64,000 nucleotides of DNA from Cycloclasticus sp. symbiont of Bathymodiolus heckerae (GCA_002101235.1 LWTL01000116.1:19695-83694), one strand, 5' to 3'. Shown: positions 39,215-48,299, counted from the stretch's first letter. The notes: generated by a model from the letters alone, not told the origin. Translations and numbers: made by a program.

Positions 39215-39715
39215 GTGCTTAGGGAAAATAGAAATAAAACGCTAAAACAAATCCACGATTTGCAAGGGAACGCAAAGCGTTATTGTTTTCTTATTGAAAA
39301 TATACATGAGTTTGACTCGCAAGAGTGGTTAACAGAAGTTAGCCTGATTCTACCCCGTATACACGCAGTGATGGGCATGATCGATAATTCTGATAGAGGT
39401 GAATGTTTGTTTGCGTTATCGGATATTGACGAGCGGTTTGATTTGTTTTGTCACTTAAAAAAGGTACTGGGTGATAAAGACGCCTACGAGATGGGTGACG
39501 AACTGACCGAAAATGAAATGTACGGTAGTTTATCGGGTGATTTAGCAGATCTATATTTTGAAATAAGGCGGGGCTTAGACCTCATTCGGAATGGACGTGA
39601 GAATTTACCGGCAGCATTGAGCTTATGGCGTGACGGTTTCTTTTTACATTGGGGGAAGCATCTAATAGATGCTGAAAAGCACTTGTACGACTTACGCGTG
39701 CACCATCAAATTTAA
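39215..39715 (+). CDS. DUF5063-family protein
   Basis: A 166-residue helical protein with GTG start and no good ribosome binding site. Features of DUF5063 are present: FLIENIHEFDSQEWLTEVSLILPRIHAVM, LSGDLADLYFEIRRGLDLI and FFLHWGKHLIDAEKHLYDL. Function of the family is unknown. It is divergent from the secreted thioredoxin gene (49 bases) and overlaps the convergent aldolase by 4 bases. Confidence 0.85.
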   Translation: MLRENRNKTLKQIHDLQGNAKRYCFLIENIHEFDSQEWLTEVSLILPRIHAVMGMIDNSDRGECLFALSDIDERFDLFCHLKKVLGDKDAYEMGDELTENEMYGSLSGDLADLYFEIRRGLDLIRNGRENLPAALSLWRDGFFLHWGKHLIDAEKHLYDLRVHHQI

Positions 39716-40260
39716 ACCTGTTGAGCGAGCCACTTTATCTTTGCGGATTGTTCAATAGAGCGTAGCCATTTGTAAGCTAATTCTATGTTGTCAGCTGCTG
39801 CGTATACGCCGTGAGATTGCACGATGGCGATAGGTTGCTTTTTCAAGCTTTCCGCTATTCGATTAGGCATCACATCGAGATAATTGTCTTCTTCGCAAGT
39901 AATGACTTCAAGATCACCAAAATATAATCGGCCCTCAAAATCCACAGGACAAAACTGATTGCTGTTTAAGGTTAATGCAATGGTATAGGGGTTGTGGGCA
40001 TGCAGTACAGCTTGGCAGGTATTCTGTGCTTGGTAAATTGTTCGATGAATGCCGGCATCGAGTGATGCTTTAGCGGGAAGGGTTTGTTCGAATTGACAGG
40101 TGATTAATTCATCGGGTTGGATGGTATCAGCACAAGCCCCTGTTTTTGTGATGATAAATGTGTCATCTAAACGCATAGACCCATTGCCGCTATGTGAATC
40201 ATTCAAAGAGTGTTGGCATAGCAGGCGATAGTATAAAACTAATTGTTCTTTTGCGTTCAT
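39712..40260 (-). CDS. Class II aldolase/adducin-family protein
   Basis: About 182 residues. Class II aldolase marks: GNGSMRLDDTFIITKTG, the zinc pair in VLHAHNPYTIAL, and VQSHGVYAAADNIELAYKW. Members are fuculose/ribulose-phosphate aldolases, epimerases or MtnB dehydratase; the substrate is not deducible. I chose ATG 40260 because it overlaps the PepSY gene stop (ATGA); a longer frame reaches 40290. It is the last gene of the Fur-box operon, an unusual companion for a ferric-reductase-like pair. Confidence 0.88.
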   Translation of the reverse strand: MNAKEQLVLYYRLLCQHSLNDSHSGNGSMRLDDTFIITKTGACADTIQPDELITCQFEQTLPAKASLDAGIHRTIYQAQNTCQAVLHAHNPYTIALTLNSNQFCPVDFEGRLYFGDLEVITCEEDNYLDVMPNRIAESLKKQPIAIVQSHGVYAAADNIELAYKWLRSIEQSAKIKWLAQQV

Positions 40261-41018
40261 GAGCTCTTTTTTGGGCGTTGTCGAAGCCAAATGATAACGC
40301 CTGTAAAGGCTAAGAATAAAAGAATGCCCCCGACTATATCAAAAAACAAGGTGCCGTAAGCACCGAAGAACCGACCGCTGTGTATATCAAGCATTAACGT
40401 TTCTAAAGAAATAATTTCAGATCGATATTGCATGCTTATGTCATTTTTGTCCGCTGTTGAAACAGTAGCACTCTTTACCCAATTGATATTGTAGTTAAAG
40501 GCTATAGGCGCTAAAACAAGGTCATTTGTTAATAAATAGATGGCATTATTAGCGAGGACATTAACGCGTTGCTGCTCGTCAAGCCCTATATGGCTAATAT
40601 TGTTGGGTGCACCGTCAAGCCCATCTAACGTTTCGATTAACTGGCTGTCGGCATCAATCAGTAATAACTTGTTTGTTAAGGCGATAATTGTAAAATCAGC
40701 ATGCTTTATCGCGCCCGTTAATGTGCTATCAATAGAAAGAGGCGGGCTAGTATTGATAAATAACATGTCATCAGCTTGGCTGATGGTGTGTTGTGGCGTT
40801 TTAAAACGAATTATAACTGAAGGGTCCTGGACGTTATAAAGGCTCAGTAAAAAATCAGTGCTGATGTGTTGTTTCTTAAGCTCGAGATCATCGGTATGGT
40901 TGAGTGCGATGCCGGTAATAGAAATGAAAATAACAAACAAAGAAGCAAATAGTCCTGCGTAGCGGTGCCATATATACAGCGATAAGCCCTTGTTGCGGTT
41001 ACGTCTTTGTCGGCTCAT
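40257..41018 (-). CDS. PepSY-associated membrane protein
   Basis: A 253-residue inner membrane protein. The first helix, in LYIWHRYAGLFASLFVIFISITGIAL, carries the WHRYAG motif of PepSY-associated TM proteins, with His residues that could bind haem. A periplasmic domain of about 170 residues follows, then a C-terminal helix (DIVGGILLFLAFTGVIIW) and a basic tail. Family members (PiuB-type) take part in reductive release of iron from siderophores. It is 3 bases downstream of the FMN-binding gene. Confidence 0.9.
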   Translation of the reverse strand: MSRQRRNRNKGLSLYIWHRYAGLFASLFVIFISITGIALNHTDDLELKKQHISTDFLLSLYNVQDPSVIIRFKTPQHTISQADDMLFINTSPPLSIDSTLTGAIKHADFTIIALTNKLLLIDADSQLIETLDGLDGAPNNISHIGLDEQQRVNVLANNAIYLLTNDLVLAPIAFNYNINWVKSATVSTADKNDISMQYRSEIISLETLMLDIHSGRFFGAYGTLFFDIVGGILLFLAFTGVIIWLRQRPKKSS

Positions 41019-41021
41019 GGT

Positions 41022-41522
41022 TTATAGTTGTTGCTCAAGGTATAAAGCGATTCTAGCGATCTTCTTTAATGCGCGTACCGATAGTGTGGCGCCTGAAACA
41101 CCATCTATAGTCTGGCTCAACTGAATGTTTTCGTTCAGACTCGCAGCATTAAATTGACGGGTGAAAAATTCATGTTTCACCTCCCAACCGCGAGATTCTC
41201 GAAAGGTTAGTACTTTCAGCTGCTCGATGTGACCCTCTTCGATAACAACACCAACGGTTATGGGTTTTTCTTTTCCTATTTCGTGGAGTATCCAAGCGGT
41301 TTTAGTGCCTTCCTGCCAATATTTAGCTCGTATAAATGAAGGGGGGTGCTGCAAAATATCGCTAATAACGAGTTTTCTGTCTTTTGTTATCCATACGGTT
41401 GATGTATCAGGAACGCGATTATTAAATGCGTGCTCGAGAAAAGCTAACGGAGTTTGGTAAATCCCTTTAGCTATTGCCGATTGCATAAACATGAAAGCAA
41501 TAAAGAAAAATAGTTTCTTCAT
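41022..41522 (-). CDS. Periplasmic FMN-binding domain protein
   Basis: A 166-residue protein with signal peptide (MKKLFFFIAFMFMQSAIA). The FMN-binding domain has the covalent-attachment type motif DGVSGATLS near residue 140, where FMN is linked to Thr by an ApbE flavin transferase in NqrC/RnfG proteins. It would carry electrons in the periplasm, probably from the PepSY protein. It lies between a Fur-box porin and the PepSY gene. Confidence 0.9.
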   Translation of the reverse strand: MKKLFFFIAFMFMQSAIAKGIYQTPLAFLEHAFNNRVPDTSTVWITKDRKLVISDILQHPPSFIRAKYWQEGTKTAWILHEIGKEKPITVGVVIEEGHIEQLKVLTFRESRGWEVKHEFFTRQFNAASLNENIQLSQTIDGVSGATLSVRALKKIARIALYLEQQL

Positions 41523-41543
41523 GATGAGTCGCTTTATCTTTAT

Positions 41544-42791
41544 TTAGAACTGATAACCAAGCCCAATGTTTAAACCATTTTGCTCTACGCCGTCATCGTT
41601 ACTTTGGTATTGGTAATCAGCTTTGATAACAACGTCTTCGTGTGGCCAGTAGTTAACGCCAATATCCCATTGTTCTTTCTCGGAATCTTTTGCGCTACCC
41701 GAATTGCTGCCGGCTTTATTGTCCCATTGGTTAAAACGTGCAAATACACCGAACTGTTCATTTATTCTAAATGAAGGTTCGATATAAAAGCCCTCTTGCT
41801 TGTCTGCGCCCGCTATTTTAACGGCTGATCCATCAATATCCCACGTGGCATACAATGCTTTAACACCGAAAGGGCCATTGTTCCAAATAGCGTGTGTTTC
41901 AATCAAATTTCCGCTATCAAGACCGGCTACCAAGCCTTGCCCCATATCTTGCTGGTGTTGGGCTGTAATGGCGAGTTCTAAGCCGGGAATGCCGGTGTAT
42001 TTAAGGCGAGCAGTTACGGCAGGGTCATTCGCTTTAGCCTTACTCACTTTCTGGCGGCCATTACGGATTTTAAAATCGTTATCAATCGTAAGGCCGGAGT
42101 GGACATAAGCATCGTAACTAAAGCCAGCGCCTAATTGACCGTGTATGCCAGCACCCGCTGCCCACCATGTGGCAGGAATGATGTTTTTTTCAATCGGATT
42201 ACGCTCTGTGCCATAGAAGGTAGGGGGCTCATGAGTTTCGTTGATAATGCCAACGGGTAGTAAAAACAAACCAGCACGAGCGGTGTGTTCATCGTTTAAG
42301 TCAAAATCAATGTAAGCTTGTTCGAGTTCAACCTCACCATTTTTATCGTCACCGGCAATACTGTGCTCCAACTCAAGTTCTGAAAAAAAACGAATGTCGT
42401 CATTAAACTCATGTCCAAAAAATAAAACAAAACGGTGAAAGTCTATCTCGTCTTTGTCACTTGCGCCGCCTTTGCCGGATAGGTTGTTGTAGTGCAGCTC
42501 ACCATAACCGCCTATCGTAGTTTTTTCAGCAAAACTAGCTAATTTCTGAATACCACTAGTGCTACCTGCGAGTGCTTCTGATGCGATAACGGCGGCCTCA
42601 GCTTTTTGATCTGTTATCGCAATAGATGAACGCAAATCAGCGTTTTCCTGCTGAAGCTGTTTGTTCTGCGCCTCTAGCGCATCAAGTCTTTTTGCAAGGT
42701 CTTCTAACGTTAGCGCAGATACTTGTGGTGCGATAGCAAGGATCAGTAGAGCCGCTAATGCAGATTTTTTATTAATAGGAGCAAGTGTCAC
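41544..42791 (-). CDS. Fur-box-controlled outer membrane porin
   Basis: A 415-residue porin. The signal peptide ends VSA (about residue 25). A coiled-coil (LAKRLDALEAQNKQLQQENADLR) precedes a beta barrel that ends in GLGYQF with terminal Phe. I chose GTG 42791: it has AGGAA 6 bases upstream and gives a normal signal peptide. The longer frame to 42914 runs through the Fur box and the promoter, so it is unlikely to be translated. The barrel resembles phosphate-selective-porin-like proteins of marine bacteria. First gene of the iron-linked operon. Confidence 0.88.
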   Translation of the reverse strand: MTLAPINKKSALAALLILAIAPQVSALTLEDLAKRLDALEAQNKQLQQENADLRSSIAITDQKAEAAVIASEALAGSTSGIQKLASFAEKTTIGGYGELHYNNLSGKGGASDKDEIDFHRFVLFFGHEFNDDIRFFSELELEHSIAGDDKNGEVELEQAYIDFDLNDEHTARAGLFLLPVGIINETHEPPTFYGTERNPIEKNIIPATWWAAGAGIHGQLGAGFSYDAYVHSGLTIDNDFKIRNGRQKVSKAKANDPAVTARLKYTGIPGLELAITAQHQQDMGQGLVAGLDSGNLIETHAIWNNGPFGVKALYATWDIDGSAVKIAGADKQEGFYIEPSFRINEQFGVFARFNQWDNKAGSNSGSAKDSEKEQWDIGVNYWPHEDVVIKADYQYQSNDDGVEQNGLNIGLGYQF

Positions 42792-42827
42792 GGTCGGTTC
42801 CTGAATTAGTTTATTTATAGGGAGAAT

Positions 42828-42846
42828 GATAATGCGAATGATTCTC
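42828..42846 (-). promoter_or_regulatory. Fur box upstream of the porin operon
   Basis: The 19-base site GATAATGCGAATGATTCTC matches the GATAATGATAATCATTATC consensus at 15 positions by eye. Additional GAGAAT (42822-42827) and ATTCTC (42841-42846) arms make a symmetric palindrome. It lies 37 bases before the chosen GTG start and about 60 bases from a TATAAT on the divergent side, so it could affect both directions. Confidence 0.8.
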
Positions 42847-42880
42847 GTTTGCAATATTATTCTGCTTGTTTCTGTAGAAC

Positions 42881-42910
42881 TGAACTCTTTCTTGCAATAT
42901 CTCGTATAAT
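42881..42910 (+). promoter_or_regulatory. Promoter for the A-type Fe-S carrier gene
   Basis: A perfect TATAAT -10 at 42905-42910, with a weak TGAACT -35 about 18 bases upstream. GGAGG-type ribosome binding site follows at 42930-42934, before ATG 42940. Confidence 0.6.
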
Positions 42911-42939
42911 ACAAATATTAATTATTTTCGGAGGCCGTT

Positions 42940-43332
42940 ATGGGCGCAGCACAATCTTTCAATACATCGTTAACTCATTCAGACATTAATATCAGCGAAG
43001 CGGCGGCCGAGAAATTAAAAGAGCTTTTTGAAGAGGTGGGTGACGAAATGGATGCAATTCGTATTTTTGTATCGGGCGGCGGCTGCAGTGGCATGACTTA
43101 CGGGATGACGTTTTCAGATGAAAAGACACCTTACGATAGTGTTTTAGATACAGGTGATTACAAGGTTTATGTAGATACGGTTGCATTGAATTATATGCGC
43201 GGCGTTGAGATTGACTTTGTTGACAAGGGCATGGGCGAAGCCAGCTTTGTTTTTAATAATGTATTTGCTGCAACAGGGGGTTCAGGCGGTTGTGGAACTT
43301 GCGGTTCAGCAAGTGGTGGTTGCGGTAGTTAA
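42940..43332 (+). CDS. A-type iron-sulfur carrier with glycine-rich Cys tail
   Basis: A 130-residue HesB/IscA-family protein. The first cluster Cys is in FVSGGGCSGMTYGM. The C-terminal Cys motif is unusual: GGCGTCG followed by SGGCG, giving three Cys residues instead of the usual CGCG pair. An N-terminal extension of about 15 residues precedes the domain. It would carry [2Fe-2S] or [4Fe-4S] clusters to target enzymes. It is divergent from a Fur-regulated operon, so iron control is plausible. A second, classical carrier (erpA) is 6.6 kb away. Confidence 0.9.
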   Translation: MGAAQSFNTSLTHSDINISEAAAEKLKELFEEVGDEMDAIRIFVSGGGCSGMTYGMTFSDEKTPYDSVLDTGDYKVYVDTVALNYMRGVEIDFVDKGMGEASFVFNNVFAATGGSGGCGTCGSASGGCGS

Positions 43333-43396
43333 TGTCTATTCTGTAAGCCCTATTTATTCTAAATATAATTTATAGCGGCAAGTAAAGCCGGTATTA

Positions 43397-44635
43397 ATGC
43401 GCTCAATTCTTTTAGTTGCGCCGCATAATAGCTATCGTATTCATGCTTATATAGAAGCTGCCAGCCACTTAAATGTTGAGTTGGTTGTTGCGTCACAAAG
43501 TGAGTATTCTTTAGTGAGTGCTGTTGCTGACGGTATCCAGATTGACTTTAACAATGATGCAACGAGCTTAGAACGGATTTTATCGGCGAATCAAACGTAT
43601 CATTTTAAAGCGATTATAGCCAGTGATGATGGCAGTGTTAGATTGGCGGCAAAAGCGGCGCAAATGCTAGGGTTGTCGTTTAATGACCCTGCTTCAGTAG
43701 AGTTAACCCGTAGAAAGGATTTAGCGAGAATTCGTCTTAAAACGTTAGGGGTACCTACGCCAGACTTCCGTGTTGTTTCTTTATTGAAAGGCATTCCTGC
43801 CCAACTACAAAACCTACAATATCCCGTTGTTGTTAAGCCATTGGCGATGTCGGGTAGTAGAGGCGTTATTAGGGCGAACAATCAACAAGAATGCCTGAGC
43901 GCATTAAGCCGAGTTGAGAAAATAATAGCGCATTTAGATGACCCGGATGAACGACAGGGTGTGCTGATTGAAGCCTACCTTAGCGGCAAAGAAGTGGCGT
44001 ATGAGGGCTTGTTGCACCAAGGTGAATTAAAGCAACTGGCGGTTTTTGATAAGCCAGAGCCTATGGAAGGCCCGTTTTTTGAAGAAAGTTATTACATAAC
44101 ACCAACGCGGTTGAAGGGTAACGAACAAAAGGCTATTACTGTCTGTGTAACCCAAGCTTGTGAGGCATATGGTTTGCGAGAAGGCCCTGTCCATGCAGAG
44201 TTAAGGCTGGACGGCGACTCGGCGTTTCTTATTGAAATGGCGTCGCGCACCATTGGTGGCGATTGTTCGAATATGTTGAAGTTTGGTTTGAATATTGGAG
44301 TGGAAGAGTTGGTTCTGCTTCAGGCGTTAGGCCAGCCTGTTGATATTCCAGAGCTAAGTAACAGTGCTGGTGTGTTGATGATCCCTATTCCATCGCAAGG
44401 TATTTTACGACGAGTAGAGGGTATCGCTCAGGCTAAGAAAATACCGCATATCACCGATATAGGCATCAGTGTAAGAGAGGGTTACGAGCTAGTGCCGCTG
44501 CCGGAAGGTTCTAGTTACTTAGGCTTTATTTTTGCTAAAGCGGCTACACCATTGTTGGTGGAAGAAGCTCTTCGCGCAGCGCATGCTTGTTTGAAGATAG
44601 TGGTACTGCCGGCATTTAAAATAAAAGCGCAGTAA
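43397..44635 (+). CDS. ATP-grasp ligase
   Basis: A 412-residue ATP-grasp enzyme. The N-terminal Rossmann-like domain is at residues 1-100. The ATP-grasp core includes YPVVVKPLAMSGSRGV (phosphate loop region) and VLIEAYLSGKEVAYEGLL, and the metal site in HAELRLDGDSAFLIEMASRTIGGDCSNML. The class joins an amino acid or similar acid to an amine through acyl phosphate. The substrate cannot be read. Its architecture resembles BacD/carnosine-synthase-type amino-acid ligases. No neighbour indicates a pathway. Confidence 0.88.
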   Translation: MRSILLVAPHNSYRIHAYIEAASHLNVELVVASQSEYSLVSAVADGIQIDFNNDATSLERILSANQTYHFKAIIASDDGSVRLAAKAAQMLGLSFNDPASVELTRRKDLARIRLKTLGVPTPDFRVVSLLKGIPAQLQNLQYPVVVKPLAMSGSRGVIRANNQQECLSALSRVEKIIAHLDDPDERQGVLIEAYLSGKEVAYEGLLHQGELKQLAVFDKPEPMEGPFFEESYYITPTRLKGNEQKAITVCVTQACEAYGLREGPVHAELRLDGDSAFLIEMASRTIGGDCSNMLKFGLNIGVEELVLLQALGQPVDIPELSNSAGVLMIPIPSQGILRRVEGIAQAKKIPHITDIGISVREGYELVPLPEGSSYLGFIFAKAATPLLVEEALRAAHACLKIVVLPAFKIKAQ

Positions 44636-44638
44636 GCT

Positions 44639-44929
44639 CTACTTTCCTTTGGCGGGTGCGCCGGCATTGAAGCCACTAGGCACTTGCCCCATAGACCCTT
44701 CGCCAAAGAAAAACCCTTTCATATGTTCTTCAATCACTTGAATGCTTTCAACATCAGCTGTGCTTAAACTATTTTCGTTAATGATCATTGATAATCGTTC
44801 TAGCCATTTGCTCCAGCCTTCTTTAGATACGTTGGCGAAGATCTTCTCGCCCAGTTCCCCAGGGTGTGTTACAGAGTCTAGTGCTTCAGCTTCAGTTTTA
44901 AGTACAACGCATTGGACAGTGTTAGTCAT
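44639..44929 (-). CDS. yggX: Fe(2+)-trafficking/oxidative damage protein YggX
   Basis: A 96-residue YggX. Family marks: VQCVVLKTEAEALD, PGELGEKIFANVSKEGWSKWL and MKGFFFGEG. YggX protects iron-sulfur proteins from superoxide and moves Fe(II). The initial Cys region (VQCVVL) carries the conserved Cys7. It is downstream of the hemJ-type gene and fits an iron/haem neighbourhood. A weak ribosome binding site precedes the ATG. Confidence 0.95.
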   Translation of the reverse strand: MTNTVQCVVLKTEAEALDSVTHPGELGEKIFANVSKEGWSKWLERLSMIINENSLSTADVESIQVIEEHMKGFFFGEGSMGQVPSGFNAGAPAKGK

Positions 44930-44973
44930 AATATTTTTGCAGTCTAAAAAAAGAAGGATTATACCGTGTTATG

Positions 44974-45396
44974 TCAGAAAGGCTTTACGGTTGCTAAAAT
45001 AATAATGGCAACCAAAAACAGTACGGGTACTTCATTCATCCAGCGAAAATAAACGTGACTGTGCGTGTTTCGGTCGTGCTTGAAATCAAGTAACCATTTG
45101 CCGCAAAAAAAATGGTAAATACAGAGTAAAGCGATGAGTGATAGTTTGGCATGTAACCAGCCGGATTGACCAAACGCAGCCCATGCGTAGTCGTTTAACA
45201 TCCAAACGCCAAAGACTAAAGTTAATATCAGCCCAGGGGTCATGATGCCAAAAAATAGTTTACGCTCCATTATTTTAAAGCGCTCGTTGCTCGTTTCGTC
45301 GTCACTCATGACGTGATAGACGAATAAACGTGGCAAATAAAACAAACCGGCAAACCATGTCACCATAAAGATAAGGTGTAGCGCTTTAAACCACAT
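44974..45396 (-). CDS. hemJ: HemJ-type protoporphyrinogen IX oxidase
   Basis: A 140-residue membrane protein with four helices. HemJ marks: WFKALHLIFMVTWFAGLFYLPRLFVYH with the conserved His, and an LHAKLSLIALLCIYHF segment with HAK. HemJ oxidises protoporphyrinogen in haem synthesis in species without HemY/HemG. It overlaps the TlpA-like gene by one base, part of the leftward CLC-TlpA-HemJ operon. Confidence 0.93.
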   Translation of the reverse strand: MWFKALHLIFMVTWFAGLFYLPRLFVYHVMSDDETSNERFKIMERKLFFGIMTPGLILTLVFGVWMLNDYAWAAFGQSGWLHAKLSLIALLCIYHFFCGKWLLDFKHDRNTHSHVYFRWMNEVPVLFLVAIIILATVKPF

Positions 45397-45902
45397 TAGC
45401 TATTAGTGAGTAACTTATCGATTTGTTGGCGCATTTTTTCTTCATCGAAAACACCTAATTTGTGCATAGCAATGCTTGAGTCGGGGGAAATGAGGAAGGT
45501 GGTTGGTGTTAACCGAACATTGCCGAAGGCTTTGGCTGCTTCACCCATAGGGTCTAAAGCAATGCTGTACGGTAGTTCTTTGTCCTTTGTCATGGCGATC
45601 ACATGGTCAGGTCGGTCGTGCTTCATGGCAATGGCAATAATATTGACACCTTTAGCAGCGTAATCAGCGTGTAAGGCTTTGAGATGAGGTATTTCTTTTA
45701 TACAGCCAGGGCAATCGGTTGCCCAAAAGGTAATTAAGGCAGGCTTCCCTTTAAGTGAAGCCATGGTTATTTTTTCACCGGTAATGGTGTTGACTGCAAT
45801 ATTAGGAACTTGGTTGATAGCCCCGCCATTAAAGTACAGCAAGGAGGCGAAACCGATCAGCAAAGCGATAAATAGAACAGTGTTTTGGTTATCTTTTGTC
45901 AT
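45396..45902 (-). CDS. TlpA/ResA-type membrane-anchored thioredoxin
   Basis: A 168-residue protein with an N-terminal membrane anchor (VLFIALLIGFASLLYF). The thioredoxin fold has active site WATDCPGCIKEIPHLK and VRLTPTTFLISPD with cis-Pro. Such reductases act outside the membrane in cytochrome c maturation or disulfide reduction. It overlaps the CLC gene by 14 bases. Confidence 0.92.
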   Translation of the reverse strand: MTKDNQNTVLFIALLIGFASLLYFNGGAINQVPNIAVNTITGEKITMASLKGKPALITFWATDCPGCIKEIPHLKALHADYAAKGVNIIAIAMKHDRPDHVIAMTKDKELPYSIALDPMGEAAKAFGNVRLTPTTFLISPDSSIAMHKLGVFDEEKMRQQIDKLLTNS

Positions 45903-47178
45903 GTGTTTTAGTTAAGTAAGTTTGTGTTAATCCTTCATATAAAGATAGAGGGCAAATGAGCTTAGAAGTTCCATTAGCGATAAAAGCTGTGGCCATCATA
46001 GGCAATAATAAGTCATGGGTGTTGGTCATTTCCATGATGATAACAAAGGACGTGAGGGGTGACTGTAACATGCCAGCGAAGTACCCTGTCATGCCTAATA
46101 AGATAACAACGGATATGGGCGCAATAGGGAGCCACTCGCCAAGATTAGCGCCAATACCTGCGCCGACTGACAAAGAAGGAACGAAGATACCTGCCGGTAT
46201 GCCAACAAAGAAGGTAGCTATGGTTGCGAGCATACGCATAAGGGGGTATTCAGCAGACATGCTATCTGCTTGGAGTAAGTAGTTTTTTGTTTCTTGGTAA
46301 CCGGTTCCTGCCGTAGCACCATCAGTAAAATAATTGAGTATCGCAAGGATGACACCACAAATGAATGCAATTTTAAGTGGCGATAAGTATCGAATAGATT
46401 TGAGAAAAGCGCCGCCTTTAAGCAGGATTAAACTAAATAACCCGCCCATGAAGCCGGTAACTATTCCGCATATAGGAATGATGAACCACGCTTTCCCCCA
46501 AGGGAAAGAAACAGAGTGATCGGCAAAATAAACGTACTGCCCGAGCATGATGATGGCGGTAGCGCCAGCAAAAATAACGGCAGTTAAAATAAGTCCGCTG
46601 GTTTTCTCTTCTAAAGAACGCCCCATTTCCTCAATGGCAAAGACAATACCTGCAAGAGGTGCGCTAAAAATAGCAGCAAAGCCTGCAGAGCTACCGGCAA
46701 GAATAAGTCCGCGCTCTAAATAATGAGGTCCAAAGTTGGCAAAACGACCAAAGTAAGTCATGAAAGCCGCGCCGATATGAATAGCGGGGCCACCAAGTCC
46801 AACAGAAGCGCCAGAGAAAATACCACCAATACTTAATAGTAATTTGCCAACAATGATTCGAAAACTGAGTAAAGGCTTCTCGCCACCTGTTTGAGCGGAT
46901 TGTAATGCCGCTTTAACTTGAGGAACGCCACTGCGTTCAGAGCCTGGAAAAAAGGTGAGGGTTATCCAAGCCAATAAGGTGAGGCATATAGGTGTAAATA
47001 AGAAGCTATATAATAAGTATTCTTGGTGAAGTTTTCTAAAAAGCTCGCTCATGTATTCGCTACCTACTGTCAGAGCGACAGATGATAATCCCACAAAAAT
47101 AGCGCCTAACCAGAAAACAATGTGTGTTTTCCAGGTGGATAGTAGCAATATAAAAGGGTGTTTATCAGGGCTTGGCAT
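45889..47178 (-). CDS. CLC-family chloride channel/antiporter lacking the external gating glutamate
   Basis: A 429-residue CLC protein. Selectivity-filter regions: GSERSGVPQVKAAL (S at the GSGIP position), GLGGPAIHIGA and GIFVPSLSVGAGIGA. The second region normally reads GREGP; here Gly replaces the gating Glu (E148 of E. coli ClcA). The internal proton Glu is kept in FAIEEMGRS. This combination suggests altered coupling or channel-like behaviour; that is inference. First gene of an operon with TlpA-like and HemJ proteins. Confidence 0.93.
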   Translation of the reverse strand: MPSPDKHPFILLLSTWKTHIVFWLGAIFVGLSSVALTVGSEYMSELFRKLHQEYLLYSFLFTPICLTLLAWITLTFFPGSERSGVPQVKAALQSAQTGGEKPLLSFRIIVGKLLLSIGGIFSGASVGLGGPAIHIGAAFMTYFGRFANFGPHYLERGLILAGSSAGFAAIFSAPLAGIVFAIEEMGRSLEEKTSGLILTAVIFAGATAIIMLGQYVYFADHSVSFPWGKAWFIIPICGIVTGFMGGLFSLILLKGGAFLKSIRYLSPLKIAFICGVILAILNYFTDGATAGTGYQETKNYLLQADSMSAEYPLMRMLATIATFFVGIPAGIFVPSLSVGAGIGANLGEWLPIAPISVVILLGMTGYFAGMLQSPLTSFVIIMEMTNTHDLLLPMMATAFIANGTSKLICPLSLYEGLTQTYLTKTHDKR

Positions 47179-47249
47179 TCCATTAAGTATAACAGACGGT
47201 GCTAGTGTAAAATGCGCGGGTAAATGGGATTTAACGAACGAGGTTATGC

Positions 47250-48281
47250 GTGATTAAAGTAGGTATTGTTGGTGGGACGGGTTATACCGGTGTGGAATTA
47301 TTGCGTTTACTTGCAATGCATCCAGATGTAGACGTGCAAGTAGTCACGTCACGTGCTGAGAAGGGGTTGCGGGTTGATTCTGTTTATCCGAATCTGAGAG
47401 GCTTTAATGATCTGAATTTTGTAGAGCCCATTGTAGAAAACTTAACGATTTGCGATGTTGTCTTTTTTGCAACACCCAACGCAACAGCGATGCATATGGC
47501 GAAAGATTTATTAGCTGCGGACGTGAGAGTGATCGATTTATCAGCAGATTTCAGGCTAAAAGACGTGGCTGTTTGGGAGCAATGGTATGGTGCAAAACAT
47601 GTGTGCCCTGATTTACTAGAGCAAGCGGTATATGGTCTGCCTGAAACAAATCGTGACGCGATTAAGAAAGCGAAACTTATAGCTAATCCAGGGTGTTATC
47701 CAACGGCAACGCAACTGGGTTTTTTGCCATTGATAAAAGCGGATGTTATAGATACATCAATGCTAATCTCTGATGCTAAGTCGGGCGTTAGTGGGGCGGG
47801 TCGTTCTGCGAGTGTAGTGGGACTAATGAGTGAGAGCGGCGAAAGTTTTAAAGCGTATGGTGTGCCGGGGCATAGACATTTGCCAGAAATTTCACAAGAG
47901 TTAGGGGCTATTTCAAACTCAGCAGTTGAGTTGACGTTTACGCCGCACTTAGTACCAATGATTCGTGGTATTCATGCAACGTTATACGCACCGTTAAAAG
48001 ATAAGAATGCGGACCTGCAAGCATTGTTCGAAGAGTTTTATGCGAATGAGCCATTTGTTGATGTATTGCCTGCAGGTGAGCACCCAGACACTGGCGATGT
48101 GCGTGGTACCAATCGTTGCCAAATAGCAGTACACCAACCACAAGGCGGTAATGTGGTAACGGTTTTATCAGTTATTGATAACTTGGTGAAAGGCGCATCG
48201 GGGCAGGCAATTCACAACATGAATATTATGTTCGGTTTGGATGAGCGAGCAGGCTTGAATCAGGTTGGTTTATACCCGTAA
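47250..48281 (+). CDS. argC: N-acetyl-gamma-glutamyl-phosphate reductase
   Basis: A 343-residue ArgC, usual length. NAD(P) loop: [18 protein letters not shown]. Catalytic Cys in [13 protein letters not shown]. The family's [15 protein letters not shown] is present, with the active His region [11 protein letters not shown]. It reduces N-acetylglutamyl phosphate to the semialdehyde in arginine synthesis. GTG start preceded by GAGG. The next gene begins within 20 bases and is probably co-transcribed. Confidence 0.98.
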   Translation: MIKVGIVGGTGYTGVELLRLLAMHPDVDVQVVTSRAEKGLRVDSVYPNLRGFNDLNFVEPIVENLTICDVVFFATPNATAMHMAKDLLAADVRVIDLSADFRLKDVAVWEQWYGAKHVCPDLLEQAVYGLPETNRDAIKKAKLIANPGCYPTATQLGFLPLIKADVIDTSMLISDAKSGVSGAGRSASVVGLMSESGESFKAYGVPGHRHLPEISQELGAISNSAVELTFTPHLVPMIRGIHATLYAPLKDKNADLQALFEEFYANEPFVDVLPAGEHPDTGDVRGTNRCQIAVHQPQGGNVVTVLSVIDNLVKGASGQAIHNMNIMFGLDERAGLNQVGLYP

Positions 48282-48299
48282 CTTTTGTATTTGCCTTTT

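Noticed and set aside
42792..42914. Longer N-terminus of the Fur-box porin
   Set aside because: It would translate through the Fur box and promoter and place the signal peptide 40 residues inside the protein.
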